From: an uncultured Paracoccaceae bacterium | GTDB taxonomy: Bacteria > Pseudomonadota > Alphaproteobacteria > Rhodobacterales > Rhodobacteraceae | Direction of reading: 5' to 3' | Assembly: GCA_938092015.1 (NCBI GenBank) | Contig: CALKOT010000011.1 | Coordinates: 62,001-126,000 of the forward strand | DNA length: 64,000 bases | Shown: positions 7,942 to 16,963 of the stretch, in pieces | How positions within the stretch are numbered: the stretch's first letter is position 1 | Layout: the number at the start of each line of letters is the position of its first letter | Translations under genes and position numbers: made by a program | Notes under the pieces: model-generated | Told to the model about the DNA's origin: nothing | The model's database searches: none | What the model saw: the letters and a program-made list of their open reading frames with translations, nothing else

Positions 7942-9501
7942 TCAGCTCACGCCCTTCTCGTGACCCTCCCAATGGGGGGCGCGCAGCTCAAACTTCTGAA
8001 TTTTCCCAGCGCCTGACTTCGGCAGCGCCTCTGCCCGCACCTCAACTGTACGCGGGCACTTGAACGCAGCGATCAGGTTCCGGCAATGGGCGATCAGGGC
8101 GTCGGGGTCGGGTGTCTGACCCTCTCGCGGAACGACGATGGCGTGGACAGCCTCGCCCCACTTTTCATCCGGCACGCCGATCACGGCGCATTCCGACAGG
8201 CCGGGGAATTGCATGACTGCGTTCTCAACCTCGGCTGAGAATACGTTTTCCCCACCGGTGATGATCATGTCTTTCACCCGGTCAACGATGTAGATGAATC
8301 CGTCCTCATCCATATACCCGCCATCCCCAGTATGGACCCAACCATCCTTTAGCGTTGCTGCGGTCTGTTCGGGCTTGTTCCAATAGCCGAGCATGGTGTT
8401 GGCGCCACGGGCGCGAACCTCACCCACGGTGCCGCGCGGAACTTCTTTGTCGTTCTCGTCCACAATCTCAACTTCAACGGTGACGACGGGGCGACCAACG
8501 GACTGGATTTTCTCAGCATTAGGGCCCTCCAGCACGTGGTACTCGGGGCCAAGAGCAGTCACCAGCGGTGACAATTCAGTCTGCCCATAGAGGTGAACAA
8601 ATTTGGTGCCTGGCAGTTTCTCCATCGCTTCCTTCAGGATCGCCTGTGTCATCGGCGAGGCGCCGTAGAACATTTGCCCCAGGGATGAAGTATCGGCGGT
8701 TTCCAGCGCCGGTTCCTGTAACAGCATCCCGATCATGGTGGGCACGAGGAGGGTGTTGGTCGGTCTGTACGTCTCAACCGCTTTCAGAAACACCTTTGGT
8801 TCAAAACCCGGGATGAAGGTCTGCGTGCCGCCAAGAATGACCTGATTGAACGCCGCGGCGCAGCCCGCGATGTGGAACATTGGTGCGGCGTGCAGGTTGA
8901 TGTCGTCAGGCGTCAGACGAGCGGCGTCGGCGAAACCGATGGAACTGGTCCAGAGGCCCCGATGCGGCAGCATCACGCCTTTGGGAAAACCGGTCGTGCC
9001 GCCAGTGTAGAAGACACCTGCGAGATCGTCGCCGCTGAGCAAGGCGTCGGGGACAGCGGCATGGTTGGCGATCAGGTCATCGTGGCTGTGCATATTGTCG
9101 GCAGGTGCGCCGTCGGTGGCATGGATCAGAACCTCGATTGAGGGCACGCCTGCCGTGATGTCCGCTGCGATCCCGGCAAACGCATCATCCACGATCAGCG
9201 CTCGGGCGCCGCAATCGTTGAGAGCGTAAATATGCTCGGCCACCGCCCAACGGATGTTCAGAGGCACGGCGGCGACGCCAGCCCAGAAAGACCCGTAGAA
9301 GAATTCTACATACCGGTGAGAGTTCAGGCCAAGCATCGCGACGCGGTCGCCCTGTTTGAGGCCGAGTTTGGCAAAGGCGCCAGCAAGGTGTGCAGTACGG
9401 TCCTGAAACTCAGCCCAGTTGATCGACAGCCCATCGCCTAGCATCGCAATATCGTTTGGTTTCAGCTTTGCGGCGCGGCGCAGGCCCTGCGTCATGTACA
9501 T
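7942..9501 (-). CDS. Acyl-CoA ligase (long/medium-chain type)
   Basis: ANL-superfamily ligase of 519 residues that activates a carboxylic acid to its CoA ester through an acyl-adenylate. The P-loop-like A3 motif is FYTGGTTGFPKGVMLPH (about 163-179), A5 is LYGQTELSP, A7/A8 are HTGDGGYMDEDGFIYIVDRVKDMIITGGENVFSAEVE, in part, and the A10 lysine is in PKSGAGKIQKFELR. ATG 9501 has a GGGGAG site eight bases upstream. It is convergent with the MaoC-type hydratase and divergent from smc. The general enzyme class is certain; chain length or aromatic versus aliphatic substrate is not. Confidence 0.9.
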   Translation of the reverse strand: MYMTQGLRRAAKLKPNDIAMLGDGLSINWAEFQDRTAHLAGAFAKLGLKQGDRVAMLGLNSHRYVEFFYGSFWAGVAAVPLNIRWAVAEHIYALNDCGARALIVDDAFAGIAADITAGVPSIEVLIHATDGAPADNMHSHDDLIANHAAVPDALLSGDDLAGVFYTGGTTGFPKGVMLPHRGLWTSSIGFADAARLTPDDINLHAAPMFHIAGCAAAFNQVILGGTQTFIPGFEPKVFLKAVETYRPTNTLLVPTMIGMLLQEPALETADTSSLGQMFYGASPMTQAILKEAMEKLPGTKFVHLYGQTELSPLVTALGPEYHVLEGPNAEKIQSVGRPVVTVEVEIVDENDKEVPRGTVGEVRARGANTMLGYWNKPEQTAATLKDGWVHTGDGGYMDEDGFIYIVDRVKDMIITGGENVFSAEVENAVMQFPGLSECAVIGVPDEKWGEAVHAIVVPREGQTPDPDALIAHCRNLIAAFKCPRTVEVRAEALPKSGAGKIQKFELRAPHWEGHEKGVS

Positions 9502-9577
9502 TGTGGCGGCTCCCCATTTCCCGTTTTGTTCAGCTTAGGCGGGAATAGGGTGGGATCAAGCGCCGATGTGGAGGGTT

Positions 9578-9611
9578 TTATCCACAAGATATAGGGTCAT
9601 ACTGGGGATAA
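9578..9611. promoter_or_regulatory. Two DnaA-box-like sites upstream of smc
   Basis: TTATCCACA at 9578-9586 is an exact copy of the strong DnaA box. TGGGGATAA at 9603-9611 is the reverse form with one mismatch to TGTGGATAA. They face each other in the 200-base gap between the CoA ligase and smc, about 95 to 125 bases before the smc start codon. Confidence 0.5.
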
Positions 9612-9702
9612 GCCCCGACATCCGGCGCCCTCTTCTTGACGGAATCGGGGTCTAGGCTTACGCATTCTTCGTTAAACCTGTCTGCAAAGGCCCATTTCGC
9701 CC

Positions 9703-12700
9703 GTGATCTTCAACCGCCTCAGACTGCAAGGCTTCAAAAGCTTCGTCGACCCGACGGAGCTTGTGATTGCACCCGGCCTGACGGGCGTCGTGGGGCCGAA
9801 CGGTTGCGGCAAGTCAAACTTGCTAGAGGCGCTGCGCTGGGTGATGGGGGAAACCTCAGCCAAGTCCATGCGCGGATTGGGGATGGAGGATGTCATCTTC
9901 GCGGGCGCCTCAACCCGCCCGGCCCGGAACTTTGCTGAGGTTTCGCTGGGGATCGACAACACCCAGCGATTGGCGCCTGCGGCGTTCAACAAAGACGACA
10001 ACCTTGAGATAATCCGCCGGATCACGCGGGATGCGGGATCTGCGTTCAAAGCGAACGGCGACGACGTGCGGGCGCGCGATGTGCGGATGTTGTTCGCTGA
10101 CGCCGCCACCGGCGCGCATTCGCCTGCGTTGGTGCGGCAAGGGCAAATCTCTGAACTGATCAACGCCAAGCCCAAGGCGCGTCGGGCGATTCTTGAAGAC
10201 GCAGCGGGTATCGGCGGGCTGTATCAGCGCCGCCATGAGGCTGAGCTGAAATTGAATGGGGCCGAGAATAACCTCGCCCGCGTTACGGACGTGATTGAGC
10301 AGCTTGACAGTCGCCTCGGCCAATTGGCGCGCCAGGCGAGACAGGCTGAACGGTACCGCCAGATCGCCGATGCGCTGCGCAAGGCCGAAGCGACATTCCT
10401 GTTCATCAGGTGGAAAGGCGCTGACGAAGAACGTCTTGCCTCAGAAACGGCGCTTACTGAGGGCGTCGCTGCGGCGGCGGCGGCCGAGAGGGGGGCCGCC
10501 GCCGCTGTTCAGGCCCGATTGGAGACTGAAGGGCTGGTCCCGCCCCTGCGCGATGAAGAGATGACCGCAGCTGCGATCCTGCAACGGCTGACGGTGGAGC
10601 GGGATACGCTGGCGGAACGTGAGGCGGCTGCGATCCGGGCGCTTGAGACGCTGGCGGCGCGGATTGAACAGCTGGAGGCTGATCTGGAGCGTGAAAGCCA
10701 GCTGGGCGGGGACGCGGCCCGCGAAATTGAGCGGCTGTTTGCTGAAGAAGAAGAGCTCGTCGCCGCGCGTGACGGTCATGACAATGCGCAGGCAGAGGCG
10801 GATGAAGTTGCGCGCGGGGCTGCATCGGCGCTGCGCGACCGGGAAGTTGAAGCCGACAAACTGACCGAAGAAGCCGCTCGTTTGGCCGCTGCCGCTCAAT
10901 CGGCGGAACGGCGTGTAGCGGAAACGCGAACTGCGGCGGAGCGATCGCGCAAAGGCGCGGACGAGGCGCAGTCAGCCGCCGCCGCACTGGACGCAGAGAT
11001 CGAAAGCGCTCAGACGCGGCAGACCCAAACAGCCACCGTCGCGGCCAGTGCGAAAACGGCTGCTGAGGCTGCCGAGGCGGCGCTGGCCAAGGCGGAAACT
11101 GAACGCGCTGATGCGCAAAGCGCTGAGGCTGAGGCGCGGGCGGCAGCATCTGAAGCGGCCGGTGAGCTGAGCGCGGTTCGGGCCGAAACGGAATCGCTGG
11201 AACGTCTGCTGGCGCGCGAAGCGGGTGAAGAAACGACGCTGCTGGATCAGGTCAGTGTCGACCCGGGGTTCGAATCCGCGCTGGGCGCTGCACTGGACGA
11301 TGAGTTGCGCGCACCACTTACGACTGATGGCACCGGTTGGTCTGAACTGCCGGACTATGCCGATACTCCGGACACGCCTGATGGTGCCGCGCGTTTGGCA
11401 GGACACGTGAAAGCGCCAGCGGCGCTCGCACGGCGTTTGAACCGGACAGCGATTGTGGATCGGGCGGATGGCGCGCGGCTGCAAGCCTCGCTTGGTCCGG
11501 GTTGGTCTCTGGTCTCGGCTGAGGGTGATCTCTGGCGCTGGGATGGATATCGCGCGTTGGCGGAGGATGCGCCGTCTGCGGCGGCTGAGCGTTTGCGCCA
11601 GCAAAACCGCCTGATCGAAATGCGCAAAGCGCTGGCTGAGGCTGAGAAAATCTCGCACGCCAAGGCCACTGCCCATGGTGAGGTGAAAGCCCGGCTTGAG
11701 GCGGCCACAGCGGAAGATCAGGCGCGCAGGCAAGCCCGCCATGCGGCGGATGGCGCGGCGTCGGATGCATCCCGTGCTGCAGCTAAGGCCGAAGCTGATC
11801 TTGATATGGCGCGGGGACGGCGTGAGGCGCTTGAGGCTGCGCTGGTCCGTCGCCGTGAAGAGCTGGAAGCGGCCGAGGCTGTGTTGGCTGAGGCCGATGC
11901 CGCCCGCGCCGATGTCGCCGATCCTGAGGACGCCTGGCGCGCGGCTGAAGCGGCAAAAGCGGATGTGGAAGAGGCGCGCGGCGCCATGCTGACCACACGC
12001 GGCGCGGCGGATGATCTACGCCGTGCAGGCGCACAGCGCGAACAGCGGCTGGCTGAGGCGTCGGAAGAACGGGCTGGCTGGCGCGCGCGGGCTGACAATG
12101 CGACGCGCCGGATTGCCGAACTTGAAACGCGGGCAGAAGAAGCGCGGACAGAGAAATCGCACGCCGCTTCTACCCCTTCAGAAATCGCGGCGCGCCGTGA
12201 AGCGCTGGCGCGTGAGATCGAAAAAGCCGAACTTCGTCGTAACACCGCCGCCGATGCACTGGCTGCTGGCGAGACCGCGATGCGGGAAGCTGTGACGGCA
12301 GAGCGGGACACAGAGCGCGCCGCCGCCGACGCGCGTGAGCGTCGCGCGCGGTTGGAAACGCTGGCTGAGACGAACAAAACCCGTGTCGAAGAAGCCGCCG
12401 AACGTATCCGCGACGAAGCGGAATGTGAGCCTGATGAACTGCTTGAGCGGATTGATGCGGAGCCAGGCAAGCTGGCAGACGCGGAAACGCTGGAAATCGA
12501 AATTGCGCGCCTTCGCCGTCAGCGGGATTCGCTTGGTGCGGTGAACCTGCGCGCAGAAGAAGACAGCGCCGAAGCGACCGAAGAACGTGATCTGCTGGCC
12601 GCTGAAATGTCAGACTTGCAAGAGGCGATCGACAAGCTGCGCCTTGGCATTGCGGAACTGAACTCAGAAGGCCGTGAACGCTTGCTGGCCGCGTTTGACG

Positions 12701-13164
12701 AAGTAAACACATCCTTCACGGCGCTGTTTCGGCACCTGTTTGGTGGCGGTGACGCCAATCTGGTGCTGGTCGAAAGCGAAGACCCGCTGGATGCCGGGCT
12801 TGAGATCATGTGCATGCCACCGGGTAAAAAACTGTCCACGCTGTCCCTGCTGTCAGGTGGAGAGCAGACGCTGACGGCGCTGTCGCTGATCTTCGCGGTG
12901 TTCCTCGCCAATCCGGCGCCGATCTGTGTGCTGGATGAGGTCGATGCACCGCTGGATGATTCGAATGTGGGCCGTTTCTGCGACCTGCTGGATGAGATGA
13001 CCCGGCGGACAAACACCCGGTTCCTGATCATCACCCACCATGCCGTGACGATGAGCCGGATGGACCGATTGTTCGGTGTGACGATGGCTGAAAAAGGCGT
13101 ATCTCAGCTGGTGTCAGTTGATCTGGCCAAGGCTGAAGCGCTGGTTGAAGGGGACTTTGGCTAG
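9703..13164 (+). CDS. smc: Chromosome segregation ATPase SMC
   Basis: The 1153-residue structural-maintenance-of-chromosomes protein that forms the condensin ring with ScpA and ScpB. The Walker A motif is GPNGCGKSN (31-39). Long Ala/Glu/Arg-rich coiled coils (about 170-500 and 650-980) flank a hinge near 510-630. The C-terminal head has the signature LSGGEQTLTALSL and Walker B ICVLDEVDAPLDDSN. The start is GTG 9703, with an AAGG site upstream, and the next residues FNRLRLQGFKSF are the usual N-terminus. Its place after mutY, DUF721 and a DsbA-like gene matches the order I recall from relatives, except for the 3-kb dehydratase/ligase block now between. The coils are very rich in alanine, so long antisense reading frames run through them; these are not genes. 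Confidence 0.96.
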   Translation: MIFNRLRLQGFKSFVDPTELVIAPGLTGVVGPNGCGKSNLLEALRWVMGETSAKSMRGLGMEDVIFAGASTRPARNFAEVSLGIDNTQRLAPAAFNKDDNLEIIRRITRDAGSAFKANGDDVRARDVRMLFADAATGAHSPALVRQGQISELINAKPKARRAILEDAAGIGGLYQRRHEAELKLNGAENNLARVTDVIEQLDSRLGQLARQARQAERYRQIADALRKAEATFLFIRWKGADEERLASETALTEGVAAAAAAERGAAAAVQARLETEGLVPPLRDEEMTAAAILQRLTVERDTLAEREAAAIRALETLAARIEQLEADLERESQLGGDAAREIERLFAEEEELVAARDGHDNAQAEADEVARGAASALRDREVEADKLTEEAARLAAAAQSAERRVAETRTAAERSRKGADEAQSAAAALDAEIESAQTRQTQTATVAASAKTAAEAAEAALAKAETERADAQSAEAEARAAASEAAGELSAVRAETESLERLLAREAGEETTLLDQVSVDPGFESALGAALDDELRAPLTTDGTGWSELPDYADTPDTPDGAARLAGHVKAPAALARRLNRTAIVDRADGARLQASLGPGWSLVSAEGDLWRWDGYRALAEDAPSAAAERLRQQNRLIEMRKALAEAEKISHAKATAHGEVKARLEAATAEDQARRQARHAADGAASDASRAAAKAEADLDMARGRREALEAALVRRREELEAAEAVLAEADAARADVADPEDAWRAAEAAKADVEEARGAMLTTRGAADDLRRAGAQREQRLAEASEERAGWRARADNATRRIAELETRAEEARTEKSHAASTPSEIAARREALAREIEKAELRRNTAADALAAGETAMREAVTAERDTERAAADARERRARLETLAETNKTRVEEAAERIRDEAECEPDELLERIDAEPGKLADAETLEIEIARLRRQRDSLGAVNLRAEEDSAEATEERDLLAAEMSDLQEAIDKLRLGIAELNSEGRERLLAAFDEVNTSFTALFRHLFGGGDANLVLVESEDPLDAGLEIMCMPPGKKLSTLSLLSGGEQTLTALSLIFAVFLANPAPICVLDEVDAPLDDSNVGRFCDLLDEMTRRTNTRFLIITHHAVTMSRMDRLFGVTMAEKGVSQLVSVDLAKAEALVEGDFG

Positions 13165-13186
13165 GCCTTTCAAGCGTTGAAATGCC

Positions 13187-13702
13187 TTATCCCAATATCT
13201 CTGACAGATGTTTTTCCATGTAGATGCGCAGCCAGGGCGTAAAGATCATGGGCGTTGCGGCGACCTCTGCCGCCAGATCTTCAAAACTGATCCATCGGGT
13301 ATCCATCACTTCGTCCGGATTTAGGGCCATTGTTATCGGCGCGTCTGACGTGGCGCGAAAGATATCGACCAACTCATGCTCAATCAGGCCGCCGCCAACA
13401 TCGGCGCGATATTCAACCTGATTAACATGGGTGAGAGTGACGCCTGTGATGCCCAACTCTTCCCCCAAACGCCTATCGGCGCAATTCAGCGCGGGCTCAT
13501 CCCAATCAGGGTGGGTGCAGCAGGTGTTCGCCCACAGCCCGGGCGTATGATATTTGCCCAATGCGCGGCGCTGGATCAGGGTTTTGCCGCCCTCAATCAA
13601 AAAGACGCTGATTGCCTTGTGGCGCAGGCCGCGTTGGTGCGCCTCTAACTTTTCAACGGGCGTGAGGACGCCGTCGACCCAGGTGGGGATCATGATGGTC
13701 AT
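13187..13702 (-). CDS. idi: Isopentenyl-diphosphate delta-isomerase, type I
   Basis: Interconverts isopentenyl and dimethylallyl diphosphate for isoprenoid synthesis. The 171-residue protein is a NUDIX-fold enzyme. GLRHKAISVFLIEGGKTLIQRRALGKYHTPGLWANTCCTHP, in part, carries the metal-binding His and the catalytic Cys (TCCTHP, about 60-65), the Nudix-like helix is ADRRLGEELGI, and the second catalytic region is VEYRADVGGGLIEHELVDIF. The start overlaps the stop of the patatin gene in ATGA, so the two are probably one operon. Its end is 22 bases from the end of smc, tail to tail. Only the isomerase is here; the rest of the isoprenoid pathway is not. Confidence 0.94.
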   Translation of the reverse strand: MTIMIPTWVDGVLTPVEKLEAHQRGLRHKAISVFLIEGGKTLIQRRALGKYHTPGLWANTCCTHPDWDEPALNCADRRLGEELGITGVTLTHVNQVEYRADVGGGLIEHELVDIFRATSDAPITMALNPDEVMDTRWISFEDLAAEVAATPMIFTPWLRIYMEKHLSEILG

Positions 13703-14793
13703 GTGGTTTCATCCGGATGATGGGTTGGCAGGCGGGCGTACCCGTCGAACATCTTGCGAATATCGACACTGGACCGAACACCAAGGTAATCGAAACTTTC
13801 CGCCAGCCAACGCTCAGCCGCATCGCGGCCAATGCCGAACAGGTGTTTCAGAAATGCCCATTCGGTGTTCAACTTGGACGACGCATCCAGCGGTCGCATG
13901 CGTTTGCGCGACTGGATCATATGGATGTTCATATGGCGATACTCTGCCGGGTCCAGCTTGCCGCTTTCCAGCAGGCGGCTGACGAAATCGATCGATCTGA
14001 GTTCGTGCATCAGCGCACTGTTGAACGTGATCTCGTTCACCCGGTTCTGGATCTCTGCTGCTGTTTTCGGTGCGCCTTCGCGAAAGATCGGATTGATCTG
14101 AACAATGATGATGTCGTCGGACGGGCTGTTGTAGAAAAACGGATATAACGGCGGATTGCCGGTATAGCCGCCATCCCAATAGTGCATCCCATCCATCTCA
14201 ACTGCTTTGAAAAGCTCTGGCAGGCAGGCGGAGGCGAGGACAGCGTCACAGTCAATCTCGCTTCGTTCAAACACACGGGACCGGCCGGTTTCGACGTTTG
14301 TCGCGCCCAGAAACAGCTCCATATCCTGACAGGCGCGGACCTTGGCGAAATCGACCTGCTCATTCAGCATGATGCGTAGCGGGTTGATGTTCAGTGGGTT
14401 GAAATCGTTTGGCGCAGCGAAATTCTGGACCAGGTTCATCCATTGAAACATCGGGTTGTCGTCCAAAGACCACGACCCCTGCATCCGCGCCAAGGGGGTG
14501 CGTTGGATCGGGCTGAACTGCCCAGACGCACTGACCGATTTCCAGAACTTCACCAGTGCGACGCGGGCGCCTTTTGCGCCGTCGTCATACATGCCCTGTG
14601 CGGCGACCACCGCGTTCATCGCGCCAGCTGAAGTGCCTGAGATAGCCTCCACCCAGACCCTGTCATCCTCAAACAGCTTGTCGAGCACGCCCCATGTGAA
14701 CGCGCCATGGCTACCGCCGCCCTGCAAGGCGATGTTCACTGCTTTTACGTGGCGGGCAGCGCGGCGAGATTTCTTTGGGGGTGAGGCAGGCAT
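13699..14793 (-). CDS. Patatin-like phospholipase
   Basis: A 364-residue serine lipase of the patatin family. It has the oxyanion motif GGGSHG (AVNIALQGGGSHGAF), the nucleophile elbow GTSAG, and the Asp of the Ser-Asp dyad in WDGGYTGN. A basic N-terminal stretch (PPKKSRRAARHVK) precedes the domain. I prefer ATG 14793; ATG 14829 is in frame but has no ribosome site. It is translationally coupled to idi through ATGA and divergent from the flavoprotein at 14867. Relatives act on membrane lipids or storage esters; the substrate here is unknown. Confidence 0.87.
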   Translation of the reverse strand: MPASPPKKSRRAARHVKAVNIALQGGGSHGAFTWGVLDKLFEDDRVWVEAISGTSAGAMNAVVAAQGMYDDGAKGARVALVKFWKSVSASGQFSPIQRTPLARMQGSWSLDDNPMFQWMNLVQNFAAPNDFNPLNINPLRIMLNEQVDFAKVRACQDMELFLGATNVETGRSRVFERSEIDCDAVLASACLPELFKAVEMDGMHYWDGGYTGNPPLYPFFYNSPSDDIIIVQINPIFREGAPKTAAEIQNRVNEITFNSALMHELRSIDFVSRLLESGKLDPAEYRHMNIHMIQSRKRMRPLDASSKLNTEWAFLKHLFGIGRDAAERWLAESFDYLGVRSSVDIRKMFDGYARLPTHHPDETT

Positions 14794-14866
14794 GATCGCT
14801 TTCTGATGATTCTGCCTATCATACCGCACCAGTCGACAAGATGGCGCCAGCCGTTATGGTCTGAGA

Positions 14867-16201
14867 ATGCCTCGATTATATCCTGATACCGCTTATGCCC
14901 CCACGCCCGCGCCCAGTTATTGGCAGGCGACCGTTCCGGATGCAGTCCCGGGCCCGTCGCTTGAGGGCGATACGACCATCGACACTGCCGTTATCGGCGG
15001 TGGCTTTACCGGCCTGAACGCCGCGATCCGCCTTGCGGAACGGGGGGAAGAGGTTGTGGTTTTCGATGCAGGCTATCCAGGTTGGGGTGCATCTGGCCGC
15101 AATGGCGGGTTTGTCTGCACTGGCGGATCAAAGGTAGAATACGCTGATCAGATCAAAGCACATGGCGAGGACCAGACACGGGCTTTTGTCGGGCGGCAAC
15201 AAGCCTCAATCGATCATGTGGCCGATAACCTAAACCGGTTTGGCATTGATGCCGACCGCCATTCGGATGGGGAATGGTTGCTGTGCCATTCGGCGAAGAA
15301 TTTTGCGGAATCTGCTGCCTCGGCAGAGGTTGAGCGTCGTCTGGGCATTCCTGTGACAACCTACTCTCAACCCGAATTGGATGAGCGTGGGATGGCAGGG
15401 CCAGAGTTTCACGGCGGCTATCACAACGGTTGGGGGTTCGCGATTCACCCGCTAAAATACGCCCATGGTCTGCGCCGCGCAGCAGAAGGGATGGGGGTGA
15501 AGACCTATTCTTTGTCCCCCGTGACCGATGTGCAGCGAGAGAACGGTTATCACCTGACAGTGAATGGCCACACCGTTCGTGCCCGCCGTCTGATCGTGGC
15601 AGCGAATGGATATGCCAAAGATGGCTGGATCGACTGGTTGAGTGGGCGGTTTCTGCCAGTCGTCTCATCCATCATGGTGACACGTGTTCTGACTGATGAC
15701 GAACTGGCGGCGCAGGGCTGGACGACCGATCAAGCGGCCTTCGACAGTCGCGCGCTGGTTCATTACTTTCGTCTGCTACCGGAAAAGCGGTTCATGTTCG
15801 GGATGCGTGGCGGGTCATCATGGGGCCCGGCTGCGGAACAGCGACGCGACAAGATAATCCGACGAGAGTTTAACCGCCTGTTTCCGGCATGGAGCCACGT
15901 TGAAACCGATCATACCTGGTCAGGTCTTCTGTCCCTATCGTGGAGCTATTCGCAATATACAGGCCGCCTGGGCGATTGGCCCGACGCCTGGACCAGCTTT
16001 GCCTATCACGGTAATGGCGTCGCTATGGGCAGCTATGCTGGCAAGTTACTAGCTGACATGGCGCTGGGTGATCTGCGGCAGCAGGATCTGCCAATGATCA
16101 TGGCGACGCCGCCAGCAAAGTTTCCGATGCCAAGCCTGCGTATGGCGTACATCAAAGGGTATTACGTGGCTTGGGACCTGAAAGAGCTGTTGCGCGGGTA
16201 G
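14867..16201 (+). CDS. FAD-dependent amine oxidoreductase (PuuB/DAO-like)
   Basis: A 444-residue flavoprotein of the DAO family. The dinucleotide-binding motif is AVIGGGFTGLNAAIRLAERG (about 41-60), followed by GASGRNGGF, a glycine-rich FAD loop typical of gamma-glutamylputrescine oxidases. The C-terminus has FAYHGNGVAMGSYAGKLLADM, the second FAD contact. Enzymes of this set oxidise secondary or primary amines (gamma-glutamylputrescine, sarcosine, aminoacetals). No polyamine genes lie beside it, so the substrate is open. It is divergent from the patatin gene with a 73-base gap. Confidence 0.85.
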   Translation: MPRLYPDTAYAPTPAPSYWQATVPDAVPGPSLEGDTTIDTAVIGGGFTGLNAAIRLAERGEEVVVFDAGYPGWGASGRNGGFVCTGGSKVEYADQIKAHGEDQTRAFVGRQQASIDHVADNLNRFGIDADRHSDGEWLLCHSAKNFAESAASAEVERRLGIPVTTYSQPELDERGMAGPEFHGGYHNGWGFAIHPLKYAHGLRRAAEGMGVKTYSLSPVTDVQRENGYHLTVNGHTVRARRLIVAANGYAKDGWIDWLSGRFLPVVSSIMVTRVLTDDELAAQGWTTDQAAFDSRALVHYFRLLPEKRFMFGMRGGSSWGPAAEQRRDKIIRREFNRLFPAWSHVETDHTWSGLLSLSWSYSQYTGRLGDWPDAWTSFAYHGNGVAMGSYAGKLLADMALGDLRQQDLPMIMATPPAKFPMPSLRMAYIKGYYVAWDLKELLRG

Positions 16202-16294
16202 GTAGGGTTCAGATCGGCTTGTTGCCGTTGCAGCTGCAGCTGCCAGCGGCGCCTATGCGCGACAACCGGATCGTCAAGGGTTTCGAAGTGCTCT

Positions 16295-16879
16295 TTATCG
16301 GGCATCCTCTGCACGGACGTTTGACCCGGTAACGAAGTTGTAGCCATCGACGATCAGCGAGAAGACGACGTCCAATTCCTCCATTGTCCGTGGCGTGTAC
16401 AGCATGACAAACCCTTCCAATCTGGCGTGATACTGCGCAGATGGATGGCGAACCGCCTAACCCGCAGCGACGGCTTCGAATGCTCGTTTCGGTGGAAGAG
16501 ATGCGTGCAGGCTGCCGTCTGTGTGAAGGTGTGCGTACTCTCGCCCATGAAATATCACTTCGGGTCGGGCTAATGTAAGGCCCTCAAGCAACCAGAACCC
16601 TTTGGCGCCAAACGTTCCGATTACGGTTGGGCGAATTTCGATTTCGGGCAATGTGGACACACGGCGCAGCAACTCAGATTGAAGCGCTGGAATGGCTTCC
16701 ACACCTATCTGCACATGTGGAACGCCTTCGCTCGTTTCGATCTGTGGCGCAGATCTTACCGATAAGTCGGCATGTGCCACCGGCGAATACACAAAGAAGA
16801 AGCAAGCGATTGCCAAGGTCGCCAATGTGCGACGGTGAATTTCACAAAACCGTCGAAGAATAGCTGAAACTTTCATCAT
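16295..16879 (-). pseudogene. Luciferase-domain (DUF5519) protein split by TAG
   Basis: The frame from ATG 16879 begins with a signal peptide (hydrophobic core TLATLAIACFFFVY, then VAHA), then a compact domain containing IEIRPTVIGTFGAKGFWL, FHGREYAHLHTDGSLHASLPP and KRAFEAVAAG. A TAG at 16457-16459 stops it at 140 residues. Past it the same frame continues for 54 codons with family-like sequence (AVRHPSAQYHARLEGFVMLYTPRTMEE, in part; FSLIVDGYNFVTG) to TAA 16295. Relatives read AAGW-AxxHP, so the stop most likely replaced Trp (TGG to TAG). Function of the family is not known, despite its name. It is either a recent pseudogene or a truncated secreted protein. Confidence 0.75.
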
Positions 16880-16963
16880 CTATTCGCATCTTTCAGTTTC
16901 TGACCATCTAAGGCAAATGCTGAGTGTGGCCAATTCGCCCTCGGCCTAGGCACTATCCGCCCC

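Noticed and set aside
11718-12470. Long Ser/Ala-rich minus-strand frame inside smc
   Set aside because: Antisense of the alanine-rich coiled coil, caused by biased codon use.
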